DNA of 64,000 nt from Listeria swaminathanii (GCF_014229645.1 NZ_JAATOD010000003.1:248001-312000); one strand, 5' to 3'. Positions 44,512 to 55,323 are shown, counted from the stretch's first letter. Notes: generated by a model not told the origin, from the letters alone. Translations and numbers: made by a program.

Positions 44512-44693
44512 AAATTATCGGTATTTCTATAGTAAATAGTCTATTAATACTCTTAGTGGTGCTTATTCATAAAATTTGCTTTAGGGTATTATTGCTTGGA
44601 TATGAAAACTTGTTTATCTATTGGGGCTCCTTTGTTTTAATCTATTTTATTTTAAATTTAATTACGAATAGGTTGCTGTTATCCAGGGCTTAA
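44508..44693 (+). CDS. Small membrane protein of the bacteriocin locus
   Basis: A 61-residue protein with two hydrophobic helices (about 4-28 and 33-55). The ATG overlaps the ATPase stop (ATGA), which supports a real, coupled gene. GAGGCG lies upstream. Possibly an accessory or immunity peptide of the bacteriocin system. Confidence 0.7.
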   Translation: MKIIGISIVNSLLILLVVLIHKICFRVLLLGYENLFIYWGSFVLIYFILNLITNRLLLSRA

Positions 44694-44700
44694 ATAACAA

Positions 44701-44736
44701 AAATACCAGCTACTAAACTAGTAGCTGGTATTTTTT
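44701..44736. terminator. Bidirectional terminator between bacteriocin locus and gshF
   Basis: AAATACCAGCTACTA and TAGTAGCTGGTATTT form a perfect 15-bp stem with loop AAC, with T-run. It overlaps the gshF stop on the other strand. Confidence 0.92.
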
Positions 44737-47065
44737 ATTCAAACAAGAAATCTAAAATCTTATCACCAATTTTTTTCTTCTCACCCTGATAAGGGAAGCA
44801 GTGCATATGCATCGCGGGATTGAAGTTTAGCTCGATGATAGCGTGTTTATCTCGGTCAATTGTTTCACGTGGAACAATTATGTCTACGCCGCAAATTTTG
44901 GCGTCAAGGACTTGGGTGGCGCGAATGGCTATGTCTTTGAAGTAATTGTCCATTTCGTCGGTGTAGTCAATGCTATCTCCGCCAGTGCTGACGTTGGAGT
45001 TTTCGCGAAGGTAGATGATTTCTTCTGCTTTTGGAATGCTGTCCCAAGAAAGTTTTTGCATGGAAAGCATGAGTGTTTCTTCTGGGCCGGTACGGATTTT
45101 TTCAAGTGGTTTTAAATGGTCGGTTCCGCGCAATGGATCGGTGTTTTTTTCTTCAACTAATTCGCGGACAGTATGGATTCCGTCGCCAGTAACGTTGGCG
45201 GGTACGCGTTTTAACACGGCTTCTACTTTGTCGTTGATGACTAAGAAACGGAACTCGTCGCCAGGAATGAACTCCTCGATAATAACGGAGCTATCATAAC
45301 TAAATGCGATATTTAAAGCTTCTTGGTAATCTTCAAGTGTGAATTTATTTTTGAAAATGCTGATGCCCCATCCGTAATTGGTGGACTTCGGTTTCACAAC
45401 GATTTGTTTATCCTCAAATAACGAGAAAGCTTCGAGTGCAAGGGCTTGGTCGCTAAAACTGTCGCCAAATGGGACGCGGATATCGTGTTCTGCGAGTACG
45501 AGCTTCGTAACTACTTTGTTTTCCATCATTAAAACGGAGACGTAATTGTCTTTGGATGTTTTGCTGGCTTGTTTAACGTATTCCACGTGGTCGCCTTTTT
45601 GGAAGCGGAGGAAGTTTTCTGCTCGGTCTAATACGTCTACTTTGATGCCGCGCGCGATGGCGTCTTTCCAGATGATTTGGGTGGAAAGTTCCATATCTTC
45701 TGCGCCGATTAGTTTGTAGGCTAGTGCTTCGGTTTCTTCCATGTAAGTTTTTGCTTGGTTTAAGTGGAAGTCGACATAGCCTTCTTTGGTTACTTGTTGT
45801 TTTACTTGTGCTGCGATTGTTTTTTCAGGGTGTAGCAGACGTTCTTTTTGTTTTTCGATGATTGCTTGGCGCTTCGTGTCTTCTGGTAGTAGGTCTCGGA
45901 TGAATTCGCTCATCTTGTCGAGTTCTAAAAGTCCGGCATCTGCAAGGGACATTTCTTCGTTATCGCAATTTTTAATGGCAGGTTGTGCAAGGCCGTTTAG
46001 CGCAATGTTATTTTCGTTCTCATCAGCTAATTGCTGGTTGTTTGCGCATAGTTCGCGGTCTTCTGAAAGCAAACCTTTGATTAAAAATAGGTGGATAAAG
46101 GCAAGTTCATCTTTGGAAATACCGTTTGGCTCCAGCGGGTTTAGGTCAATGGAACGGATTTCTAAATATTCCACGCCATGCTCTGCTAAACTTTCAACGG
46201 TTTGGTCGGTATGAGCATTTTTTAAACGAATTGGATTGTAAAATTCGCGCATACTTTCGATTTTGCCTTCTTCGATATAGTTCGAAATGCTGGAAATATA
46301 AGCGTCAAATGAATTGTAATTGACGAAAAGCGATTCTTTATTTTTATAGCCAGCGTTACTATTTCGAAGTGAAATTCCGTCACGAAGGGCGCTAGTGCCA
46401 TCAGGTAAGGTTTCTTCGTTCGTTGTTTTTGTAAAATCAGCAAGGTAGACCGGGCTCGCGCCGGTTAAATAAATGAGCAACCAACGATTTTTCATAAAGT
46501 ATTTGGCAACTTTTAAATATAGGCGGTTTTTAAAGTCTTGCTTGGATTCTTCAGGAAGGCGAATTTCGGCGTAAAGTCCGTCAATTAAGGCTTCCGGAAA
46601 CGAGAAGTTATAATGAATGCCGGATAATAATTGGATTTTCTTGCCGTAGCCTTTAGCCAAGTGCTCGCGATATTTTCGGTCCGGGCTATCAGGCGTTTTG
46701 TATTCTGCAATCGGAATATCTTCTTCGGCTGGTAAAATTGGCGGATTACTAGACGGCCAAAGTAGTTCGTTTTCAGCGCGTAAAGAAACGATATTATGAA
46801 GGTTTTCAAGCCATTCATAGACAGAGTCAATCGAATCTGTTACCGGGGTAATCATTTCAATCTGACTTTCCGAAAAATCGGTTTTAATATATGGGTTATC
46901 TTCTTTTGGGCCAAAAATAGCTGGATGTGGCGTAAGAGCCAATTTTCCATCAGAAGTTACGCGAATATTTTCTTTTTCCAAACCAAAATGTCCAGAAAAC
47001 AAATACTTCCGGAGTGTCGGGTTTTCTTTAAAAGAATCAAGCATTGTCGTATCAAGTTTTATCAT
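44735..47065 (-). CDS. gshF: Bifunctional glutathione synthetase GshF (GshAB)
   Basis: A 776-residue fusion enzyme. Residues 1 to about 450 are the glutamate-cysteine ligase domain (HFGLEKENIRVTSDGKLA, the acid- and Mg-binding front). Residues about 485-776 are an ATP-grasp domain (VVKPKSTNYGWGI, VIEEFIPGDEFRFLVI, IIELNFNPAMHMH) that adds glycine. It makes glutathione from amino acids; in L. monocytogenes glutathione activates PrfA. Start ATG with a weak AGGTGAAA site. The gene contains a parS site. Confidence 0.95.
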   Translation of the reverse strand: MIKLDTTMLDSFKENPTLRKYLFSGHFGLEKENIRVTSDGKLALTPHPAIFGPKEDNPYIKTDFSESQIEMITPVTDSIDSVYEWLENLHNIVSLRAENELLWPSSNPPILPAEEDIPIAEYKTPDSPDRKYREHLAKGYGKKIQLLSGIHYNFSFPEALIDGLYAEIRLPEESKQDFKNRLYLKVAKYFMKNRWLLIYLTGASPVYLADFTKTTNEETLPDGTSALRDGISLRNSNAGYKNKESLFVNYNSFDAYISSISNYIEEGKIESMREFYNPIRLKNAHTDQTVESLAEHGVEYLEIRSIDLNPLEPNGISKDELAFIHLFLIKGLLSEDRELCANNQQLADENENNIALNGLAQPAIKNCDNEEMSLADAGLLELDKMSEFIRDLLPEDTKRQAIIEKQKERLLHPEKTIAAQVKQQVTKEGYVDFHLNQAKTYMEETEALAYKLIGAEDMELSTQIIWKDAIARGIKVDVLDRAENFLRFQKGDHVEYVKQASKTSKDNYVSVLMMENKVVTKLVLAEHDIRVPFGDSFSDQALALEAFSLFEDKQIVVKPKSTNYGWGISIFKNKFTLEDYQEALNIAFSYDSSVIIEEFIPGDEFRFLVINDKVEAVLKRVPANVTGDGIHTVRELVEEKNTDPLRGTDHLKPLEKIRTGPEETLMLSMQKLSWDSIPKAEEIIYLRENSNVSTGGDSIDYTDEMDNYFKDIAIRATQVLDAKICGVDIIVPRETIDRDKHAIIELNFNPAMHMHCFPYQGEKKKIGDKILDFLFE
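44861..44876. other. parS site inside gshF
   Basis: TGTTTCACGTGGAACA; on the reverse strand TGTTCCACGTGAAACA fits the known consensus TGTTNCACGTGAAACA exactly. It is in frame as VPRET of GshF. Confidence 0.85.
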
Positions 47066-47234
47066 GTTTTCACCTCAGGGGTTTTAAATAAGTTCATATA
47101 GAGATATTTTACCGCAATATGTGAAATTAGTATAATGATTGGTTTGTAACTTTTTGTCACGAATTGGCAGAAACTTTTTAAAAGTGTAGAAAAAATATTC
47201 TGGAGCTTATATAATGAGTGAAAGAGGTGGAATA

Positions 47235-48122
47235 ATGAAAATTCGGAACTTAACTAAAAAGATGGACGATAACTTGGTTTTGAAGGATGTTTCATTTGAT
47301 TTGCAAGCGGGAGAAGTAACGGCATTAATTGGTCGAAATGGCGTGGGGAAAACGACACTATTTTCGACGATGACAGGAATTTATTTGCCGGATGAGGGCG
47401 ATGTTTTCTTGGATGAAAAGAGTATTTATAAACACCCAGAAGTGAAGCAGCAGCTATTTTTCTTAGAAGATAATATGAATCATTTTAATACATACAGCGT
47501 GCACACGGTTGTGAAGATCTATAAGCAAATTTACACAACGTTTGATGAAGCGTTTTTTATGGAGCTAATGAAGCAATTTGAACTACCGATGAAGGCGAAA
47601 TTACTGTCTTTTTCAAAGGGACGAAAGGCTTTATTTTTTATTATTTTAGCTTTTTCGCTGAATGTTCGGTATTTGTTGCTGGATGAACCAATGGACGGGC
47701 TCGATATTATTATTAAAAAACAGATTTTGGCGATTATTAAGGATACGGTGAAGAAGCGCGGGACGAGTGTGGTGATTGCGTCTCATCGCTTGGAAGAGCT
47801 TGAGGCGATTGCGGACCGGGTGATTGTTCTAAAAGGCGCGAGTGTGGAGCTTGATTATTATTTAGAGGATATGCGGACGGATGCGGTGAAAATACAAGTA
47901 GCCTTTAAAACGAAGAAGATACCTGATTTTGTGAAGAATAATGCACAATTATTATATCGAAATGGGCGGATTTATACACTTTTAGTAACTGAAAATGCAA
48001 GTAGTTTTCTGGCGGATTTGCGTTTAGAGGATCCGGTTTTACTGGAAGAAATGACGATATCGATTGAGGATATTTTCACGGTGCATTTGGCGAATGACAA
48101 AATAGATTATTACGAGATATAG
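47235..48122 (+). CDS. ABC transporter ATPase, ABC-2 type
   Basis: A protein of 295 residues from the ATG at 47235 after GAGGTGGA. Walker A is GRNGVGKTTLFS, and Walker B is LLLDEPMDGLD. The signature is degenerate (SFSKGRKALF in place of LSGGQ), as in YtrB/GntR-associated multidrug-type ABC-2 ATPases. A switch His is in ASHRLEEL. The C-terminal 90 residues form an extra domain. It pairs with the permease gene six bases downstream. Substrate unknown. Confidence 0.87.
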   Translation: MKIRNLTKKMDDNLVLKDVSFDLQAGEVTALIGRNGVGKTTLFSTMTGIYLPDEGDVFLDEKSIYKHPEVKQQLFFLEDNMNHFNTYSVHTVVKIYKQIYTTFDEAFFMELMKQFELPMKAKLLSFSKGRKALFFIILAFSLNVRYLLLDEPMDGLDIIIKKQILAIIKDTVKKRGTSVVIASHRLEELEAIADRVIVLKGASVELDYYLEDMRTDAVKIQVAFKTKKIPDFVKNNAQLLYRNGRIYTLLVTENASSFLADLRLEDPVLLEEMTISIEDIFTVHLANDKIDYYEI

Positions 48123-48140
48123 CAGGGGGTGAGACTAATA

Positions 48141-49271
48141 ATGTTTAATCGAGGGTTATGGTATCGGGAATGGCGTAATATGAGATGGATGCTTTTGGGA
48201 GTGGCGGTACTTTTTTTTCTGGGAATTACTTTAGGTTTAATGTCGGATGCGGACAGATGGCATAGTCAAAAGGACTACTATGAATCGAGTGACTTTATAA
48301 AGCAGCAGGAAGAAAATCCAGAATATAAGACTTCTGATGAGGAAATGAAGGCTAGTTTGACGGTCGCTTATTTGTCGGTGCCGATGTACACTAATTTTGT
48401 TCAAGATGAGTTTGTGGATTACATGCCGTTTATGTTTTATTTTCAAGTGGAGATGTTTTTTACGCTGATTAAGATAAGTGTGTTTATTTTAGGGGTTTTA
48501 GCGGTAATATTTGAACGATATACAAGGGCGAATCGATTTACTGCATCGTTGCCTTATAAACGAACCCATATTGTTGGGGTTAAAATGATCATGGGGATAG
48601 CGACGATTGCTTTAAGCTACATTGCTTCCATGGGGATTGGTTTGGCTTATTTCTTGTCGCAAGTACCAACTGAATATGTCCAGTTTGATGCAGCGAAATT
48701 TTGGGTGGATATTGTTGGTGGGCTATTTACATACATTGTTATATTTTTAGTGGCGATTTTAATTGGCTTATTGATAGGTTCGCCAATTGCTGCAGCTTTT
48801 GTGGCGTTTGGGGTAATGTTACTGCCAAATGTGTTAAATCCTACTTTAGATAATATGTATAACTTTATTTGGCCGCATGCTGGGGATAAAGGGATGTCTA
48901 AACTGCTGCGGTTTGAGGATTATGTGAATGTATTTTCTCCGTTTTCGTTTGAGTCGGCGTCGTTTGGAGCGGTTATTTTCAGTGTGATATTGAGTGTGTT
49001 GATGGTTATAGCTATTTTAATTTTATATAAAAAGCAGCATATTGAACGGAGTGGCTATTTATTTGCTTTCCCGTGGGTTAAATGGCCGTTTTTAGTACTG
49101 TTTTCGTTGTTCGTTGGAATGGCTTCGGCTAATTTGGCTGTGACGGATACGGAGCTTGGATTCATCGGTTATCTAGCTTGGGGAATAGGCGCGACGATTG
49201 CTAGTTTTATTTTAGCGCTCTACATTTTAAATAAAATGCGTGGCCTTTTCCAGATGTCTAAAACGAATTAA
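48141..49271 (+). CDS. ABC-2 type permease
   Basis: A protein of 376 residues from the ATG at 48141 after GGGGGTGAG; the GTG at 48129 overlaps that site. About six to eight hydrophobic helices with one extracellular loop (about 35-80). It is the partner of the ATPase encoded at 47235. It may move lipid-active compounds or regulate envelope stress, but no substrate can be read. Confidence 0.82.
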   Translation: MFNRGLWYREWRNMRWMLLGVAVLFFLGITLGLMSDADRWHSQKDYYESSDFIKQQEENPEYKTSDEEMKASLTVAYLSVPMYTNFVQDEFVDYMPFMFYFQVEMFFTLIKISVFILGVLAVIFERYTRANRFTASLPYKRTHIVGVKMIMGIATIALSYIASMGIGLAYFLSQVPTEYVQFDAAKFWVDIVGGLFTYIVIFLVAILIGLLIGSPIAAAFVAFGVMLLPNVLNPTLDNMYNFIWPHAGDKGMSKLLRFEDYVNVFSPFSFESASFGAVIFSVILSVLMVIAILILYKKQHIERSGYLFAFPWVKWPFLVLFSLFVGMASANLAVTDTELGFIGYLAWGIGATIASFILALYILNKMRGLFQMSKTN

Positions 49272-49341
49272 AAAAATAGCTTTTTTATAGTAGGTAAGTC
49301 CGGTATAATAGAGGATAGAATGAGTGAGGGAGGATTTAGCA

Positions 49342-50004
49342 TTGACCACAGAAACAGAAACGAATAAACCGCAATTAGCTGAATTAAAAGCTAGTTTAAC
49401 AAAGCGGAATTTGCAATATGTAATGGAAGTTGAAAAGCATTTGCGAGAAACTCATTACGGCGCAGAACAACAAGAAGTGATTGTTTATGAAATGAGTGAA
49501 AAGATTTTAGCCGAACAGAAAAAAGGCATAACAGCGAGAAAATTATTTAATTTAACACCAACAGAATATGTTGTTTCTTTAGATGTGAAAGCTGCTACAG
49601 TGGAGCAAAATACAGACAAATGGTGGCTAGTTCTTGACGGCGGACTCCTTGTACTTGGAGCGATGATGCTGATTTCCGGAATTAGTGCTTATTTCCAAAA
49701 AAATGCACAGACTTTAGGAATTATCGTGCTAGTAATCACTGCGGTTGTCGGTGGTTTCGCGATGCTGATCTTACGTAAATACGCATCTAACATGCGCGCT
49801 GGTCAAAAAGGTGGAACAATAAAATACTTACTAGTAGCGGTCGGAGTCATTGCGGTATGGATGTTTGTAATGACGATTGTACAAGTGACAATTCCTCCAA
49901 ATATCAATGTAGCGTTAAGTCCGATTGTTAACACAGTTGGTGGTGCAGTTATTATTGCCCTACGTTTCTATGTGAAGAAAAAGAAAAATATTCCATCCTT
50001 ATAA
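49342..50004 (+). CDS. DUF1129-like membrane protein
   Basis: A protein of 220 residues. The TTG at 49342 lies eight bases after GGGAGG; the upstream GTG overlaps it. Residues 10-85 are a soluble helical region (AELKASLTKRNLQYVMEVEKHL ... GITARKLFNLTPTEYV) and four TM helices follow. Both parts fit the DUF1129 family found next to ABC and partition genes in Firmicutes. Function unknown. It ends at a terminator that abuts a Noc-type site. Confidence 0.75.
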   Translation: MTTETETNKPQLAELKASLTKRNLQYVMEVEKHLRETHYGAEQQEVIVYEMSEKILAEQKKGITARKLFNLTPTEYVVSLDVKAATVEQNTDKWWLVLDGGLLVLGAMMLISGISAYFQKNAQTLGIIVLVITAVVGGFAMLILRKYASNMRAGQKGGTIKYLLVAVGVIAVWMFVMTIVQVTIPPNINVALSPIVNTVGGAVIIALRFYVKKKKNIPSL

Positions 50005-50018
50005 GAAGATGGACACGG

Positions 50019-50064
50019 ACAGGTGACCTAAATTGCATATTGCGAAGCGGTCACCTGTTTTTAT
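50019..50064 (+). terminator. Terminator after the DUF1129-like gene
   Basis: ACAGGTGACC and GGTCACCTGT form a perfect 10-bp stem, with the inner GC-AAT pairing, followed by TTTTATTT that runs into the Noc palindrome. Confidence 0.85.
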
Positions 50065-50077
50065 TTCCCGGGAAATA
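50062..50077. other. Noc-binding site
   Basis: TATTTCCCGGGAAATA matches the full 16-base palindrome bound by Noc in Bacillus. It sits 27 bases before the start of the RpiR gene. Confidence 0.85.
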
Positions 50078-50103
50078 CTGATACAGATGAGGTGAATAAA
50101 CTT

Positions 50104-50838
50104 ATGTTTTCGTATGAAGTGATTAGACAATTTACAGAGACAGAGCATCATTTATACCGTTACATAATGGAAAATCGGGACAAAGTTATGTTTATGAGAG
50201 TTCGTGAGCTTTCAGAAGTGACGCATGTTTCGCCGGCTTCTATCGTTCGTTTTACTAGAAAATTGGGCTGTGAAGGCTTTTCGGAATTTAAAGTGAAGCT
50301 TAAACAAGAAGCGACGCGTGAAGTGAAGAAAAAAACGGCGGATACAGTAGAAGTTTTAGAGGAATTCTTTGAACGGACAATGAATCGTGATTATGATCAT
50401 GTGTTAGACGCGGCGGCGGAAATTATCAATGAAGCTGATTTAGTCGTGTTTTTCGGAATCGGAACCTCAGGGATTTTAGCAGAGTATGGTAGTCGTTTTT
50501 TCTCCAATATGAAGAAGCGGACATTTTATATTAAAGATCCATTTTATCCTAACCCGGGAGAGCAATTTAAAAATAAAGCAGTGATGATTATACTTTCTGT
50601 GTCAGGCGAAACGGACCAGGTGCTTGAGCAGGCGCAAAATATGCAGCAATATGGCAGTCGGATTATTAGTATCACCAATACGAGCCACAATACGCTTGCT
50701 GGCTTGTCTGATGTTAATATTCCGTATTATGTGACGCAGGAAATGGTCGATAAGACGAATATTACGACGCAAATTCCGGTGCTATTTTTACTGGAAGCGA
50801 TGGCGAAGAAAAATTATAATCAAGAACAAGAAGAATAA
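50104..50838 (+). CDS. RpiR-family regulator with SIS domain
   Basis: A protein of 244 residues from the ATG at 50104 after GATGAGGTGA. HTH at about residues 30-58 (VRELSEVTHVSPASIVRFTRKLGCEGF), SIS domain from about 110 (VFFGIGTSGILAEYGSRF, ILSVSGETDQVLEQA). It is convergent with the GH1/PTS operon and probably regulates it in response to a sugar phosphate. Confidence 0.87.
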   Translation: MFSYEVIRQFTETEHHLYRYIMENRDKVMFMRVRELSEVTHVSPASIVRFTRKLGCEGFSEFKVKLKQEATREVKKKTADTVEVLEEFFERTMNRDYDHVLDAAAEIINEADLVVFFGIGTSGILAEYGSRFFSNMKKRTFYIKDPFYPNPGEQFKNKAVMIILSVSGETDQVLEQAQNMQQYGSRIISITNTSHNTLAGLSDVNIPYYVTQEMVDKTNITTQIPVLFLLEAMAKKNYNQEQEE

Positions 50839-50839
50839 C

Positions 50840-50877
50840 AAAAAGCGTGTAGGTTTTCGAGGCCTACACGCTTTTTT
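50840..50877. terminator. Bidirectional terminator between RpiR gene and PTS operon
   Basis: AAAAAGCGTGTAGG and CCTACACGCTTTTT form a perfect 14-bp stem with A-run and T-run. Confidence 0.93.
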
Positions 50878-50878
50878 A

Positions 50879-51187
50879 TTAGCTTATTTTTTTGTATACA
50901 TGCACGAATTCAGTGACAACTTCTCTTAATGTTTCTGTTGTGATGAGTAAGTCTTCCGCATGGATTAAAAGCAATTGAATTTCCACTTTTTCACCGGAAG
51001 CTTCTTTTTGGATTAGCTTATGATGCTCGTGGTGCCCGTTTGCGAGTGTTTCGCTACCTTCTTGTAGTTTTGCTTCTGCTTCCTCAAAATTGCCTTCACG
51101 AGCCGCACGAAGTCCTTCTAAGTAACTGCTTCTCGCAGAACCAACTTGGCTAATCATGCCAAAAATAACTGTTTCCATTTCATTCAT
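50879..51187 (-). CDS. PTS EIIA component, lactose/cellobiose family
   Basis: A 102-residue EIIA starting MNEMETVIFGMISQVGSARSSYLEGL. The start at 51187 has AGGAGGAAAATAGAC upstream and overlaps the ROK gene stop by eight bases. The phosphohistidine is in LLLIHAEDLLIT. It is paralogous to the EIIA at 34304. Last gene of the GH1 operon. Confidence 0.93.
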   Translation of the reverse strand: MNEMETVIFGMISQVGSARSSYLEGLRAAREGNFEEAEAKLQEGSETLANGHHEHHKLIQKEASGEKVEIQLLLIHAEDLLITTETLREVVTEFVHVYKKIS

Positions 51188-52064
51188 GTCTATTTTCCTC
51201 CTGTAAAAAGTGATACACTGCGCCGAGTAGACCAGCTTGATTTTTATGTGTTGCTGTTTCGATAATCGTGTCGCGCAGCCCAAAGCTCTCCATATGATGC
51301 TTTAGCTCCGTGATAAAAGTAGGACGGCTTGTAATTCCACCACCGATAAAAATGTGCGTTGGATCGAACAGGTAAATTAAATTATAAAGCCCCGTACAAA
51401 TCCCGGTGTAAAATTCGTTAATAAGTCGTTCTGAGATAGGGTCATGCGCGTCATAATTAGCAAAAATTTCTTCACCAGTAATCTCTTCCAAAGGGCGCCC
51501 AGTAAGTTCCGCGTACTGTCTACGAAGAACAAGCATGGTTGTGGTCTCGTTTAGCGTATATTTGCCAGGACGGAAAGCACCGGGACGTTCGCTAAACATA
51601 TAACCAAACTCGCCAGCCCGGAAACGACCGCCACGAACTAATTCACCATTGGAAAAAATGCCGCCACCAATCCCAGTTCCGATTGTTAAACAAAGAAAAT
51701 CATCCAAATCTTGTCCTTTACCAAGCCATTTTTCAGCGAGTAGGGCACAATTAGCATCATTTTCGATGGCAACAGGAAGACCAGTTTCCGCTTCGAGCCA
51801 TTCTTTCAAATTAAAGTTATCAAATCTGCGAATAGCGCCGCCCATTGTGATGAGTCCAGTTTTCGGATTAACGTAGCCGGGTGCGCTGACTGCAATGCCC
51901 GTCACGTCCGTATTTTCAACAAGAAACAATTTCATTTCTGCTAAAATTTGGTCGCCGTCGCTACCGCTGATTTCGGCTGATTTTGTTAAAATAATTTCAC
52001 CATGCGGCAAAACGACCCCCATTTTAAGGGCCGTTCCACCGATATCAAAAGCTGCAATTTTCAT
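51180..52064 (-). CDS. ROK-family sugar kinase
   Basis: A 294-residue kinase with AAFDIGGTALKMGVV at residue 4 and LTIGTGIGGGIFS near 133. As in the ROK protein at 20480 the usual zinc cysteines are absent (RFRAGEFGYMFSERPG). In beta-glucoside operons such kinases phosphorylate glucose released by hydrolysis; BglK-type action on cellobiose is a second possibility. It lies between EIIC and EIIA, 11 bases after EIIC. Confidence 0.85.
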   Translation of the reverse strand: MKIAAFDIGGTALKMGVVLPHGEIILTKSAEISGSDGDQILAEMKLFLVENTDVTGIAVSAPGYVNPKTGLITMGGAIRRFDNFNLKEWLEAETGLPVAIENDANCALLAEKWLGKGQDLDDFLCLTIGTGIGGGIFSNGELVRGGRFRAGEFGYMFSERPGAFRPGKYTLNETTTMLVLRRQYAELTGRPLEEITGEEIFANYDAHDPISERLINEFYTGICTGLYNLIYLFDPTHIFIGGGITSRPTFITELKHHMESFGLRDTIIETATHKNQAGLLGAVYHFLQEENRHE

Positions 52065-52075
52065 TTTGTCACATC

Positions 52076-53428
52076 CTATTGTTCCGTTGAGGCTGTTGCA
52101 TTTTTGTCCATTGCAGCATCACTCGCGGCAATTTTGTTAGATACAAGTACGAATGGTAGATAAATGACTGTTGCGACGGCTAGACAGAGCAAGCCGACCA
52201 GAAGCGCGAGCCAGTTTCCTCCTGTACCAAGGAAGGGAATCAGTGGTCCCGGAGTTGTCCAAGGCACTTGATAGGCGACAGGTGGAATAAGTTTTGTTGA
52301 GATAAAGAAGTAACCAATTAATGTATTGATTGCTGGTGTAATGATGAAAGGAATAACCATAATTGGGTTTAATACGATTGGTAAACCGAAAATAACTGGT
52401 TCGTTGATGTTGAAAATCCCTGGTGCAAGAGAAAGTTTCGCGATATCGCGGTAGTCTGCACGACGGGATGCTATAAAGATAGCAATCAGTAAACCTAGAG
52501 TCATACCAGATCCGCCGTAGTTTGCGAATCCGTCATTTAGGCCAGCCCATGTTGCTGGGTAAGGTGCGCCCCAAGCAGAACCGTGTTGTGCTACGTAAGA
52601 TAAGTTATCTAAGTTTGGTTCAGTGAAAATGGTGTCACGAATAGCCGCAACTGTGTTAGGACCGTGAATACCAAGAACCCAAAGTAAGTTAGAAACAAGT
52701 CCAATGATGATAACAGAGAATACGTTAGTTCCCATATCTTTAAGTGGCGCTTGGATAACTGTGTAAACAAGGTCGTTTAAACCTTCTGGAGCAACTAAAG
52801 TGATTAAGTAGTTAATTACAGAGAAAAGAATAGTGATGATGATAACTGGAATTAATACTTTAAAAGAACGAGCAACTGCTGGTGGTACTTGGTCAGGCAT
52901 TTTAATCATTAAACGAGGGGATCTAGCTAGACGGCTAAATACTTCCCCAGTAATAATCGCTACAATAATAGCAACGAAAAGGCCTTGTGCGCCTAAGAAT
53001 TTGATTGTCATGTAAGATGCATTGTCAACCACTGTGTAAGGTGTATAAACGATAAAGAATGCACCTATCGATGTAAGTCCACAGAGCAAATCATCCTGTT
53101 TAAAGAAGATGGCCAGATTCCGCGCGACTAAGAATACAATCAGAATCGCCATAATATTAGTCGAACCTTGCATTACCGGCGAAAATACAGCCTGTGCATC
53201 TGCTAAATTAGGGAAGATTTTCCCTAGGAATAGAATTTTTGCAATAAAGCCATCTGGTGATAATACTGCGAAGTTAATCAAAGTGATAATTGAACCCGCC
53301 ATAATTAATGGGAAAACTAAAATAAATGCATCACGAATTGCTGCAATATGGCGTTGCGAGTTCAATTTATTCGCAACTGGTACTAAGACACGTTCCATGC
53401 CGTGTTCAAATTTTGACATCATACTCAT
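52076..53428 (-). CDS. PTS EIIC component, lactose/cellobiose family
   Basis: A 450-residue membrane protein with about ten helices. The start ATG at 53428 has GGGAGG upstream. IFNINEPVIFGLPIVLNPIMVIPFI is the EIIC signature and IRDAFILVFPLIMAGSIITLINFAV marks the N-terminus. Imports cellobiose or another beta-glucoside with the EIIB upstream and EIIA downstream. Confidence 0.92.
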   Translation of the reverse strand: MSMMSKFEHGMERVLVPVANKLNSQRHIAAIRDAFILVFPLIMAGSIITLINFAVLSPDGFIAKILFLGKIFPNLADAQAVFSPVMQGSTNIMAILIVFLVARNLAIFFKQDDLLCGLTSIGAFFIVYTPYTVVDNASYMTIKFLGAQGLFVAIIVAIITGEVFSRLARSPRLMIKMPDQVPPAVARSFKVLIPVIIITILFSVINYLITLVAPEGLNDLVYTVIQAPLKDMGTNVFSVIIIGLVSNLLWVLGIHGPNTVAAIRDTIFTEPNLDNLSYVAQHGSAWGAPYPATWAGLNDGFANYGGSGMTLGLLIAIFIASRRADYRDIAKLSLAPGIFNINEPVIFGLPIVLNPIMVIPFIITPAINTLIGYFFISTKLIPPVAYQVPWTTPGPLIPFLGTGGNWLALLVGLLCLAVATVIYLPFVLVSNKIAASDAAMDKNATASTEQ

Positions 53429-53460
53429 TTTAAAACCTCCCTATTTTAAATGAAAATCCC

Positions 53461-53763
53461 TTACCCAATCTCCGCGAAAGCTTTTTCAAGAACGGCTTTC
53501 CCGTTTAACATACCATAATCTTTCATATCAATTACTACAACAGGGATGCGACCTTGTACAAGTTCATCCACTTGCGGTTTTTGGTAACGGACTTGAGGTC
53601 CAAGCATAACGATATCCATTTTATCTACTACGTTACTAGCTTCAGATACTGGCAATGCTTCAATTTCAATATCTTCCCCGATAGAGGTTGCGTGCGCTTT
53701 CATTTTAGTAACGAGTAAGCTTGTCGACATTCCGGCCGCACATACAAGTAATATTTTTTTCAT
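53461..53763 (-). CDS. PTS EIIB component, lactose/cellobiose family
   Basis: A 100-residue EIIB starting MKKILLVCAAGMSTSLLVTKM; the Cys at residue 8 is the phosphorylation site. The ATG at 53763 follows GGGAGGG; an upstream in-frame ATG overlaps the binding site. Confidence 0.93.
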   Translation of the reverse strand: MKKILLVCAAGMSTSLLVTKMKAHATSIGEDIEIEALPVSEASNVVDKMDIVMLGPQVRYQKPQVDELVQGRIPVVVIDMKDYGMLNGKAVLEKAFAEIG

Positions 53764-53809
53764 TAAGATTTTCCCTCCCAAAATGGTTGAAGCAGAGAGA
53801 GAACAAGGC

Positions 53810-55291
<1,482 letters not shown>

Positions 55292-55323
55292 TTAGTCTGT
55301 TTTAGTTTTGCTTGCCTTATTAA

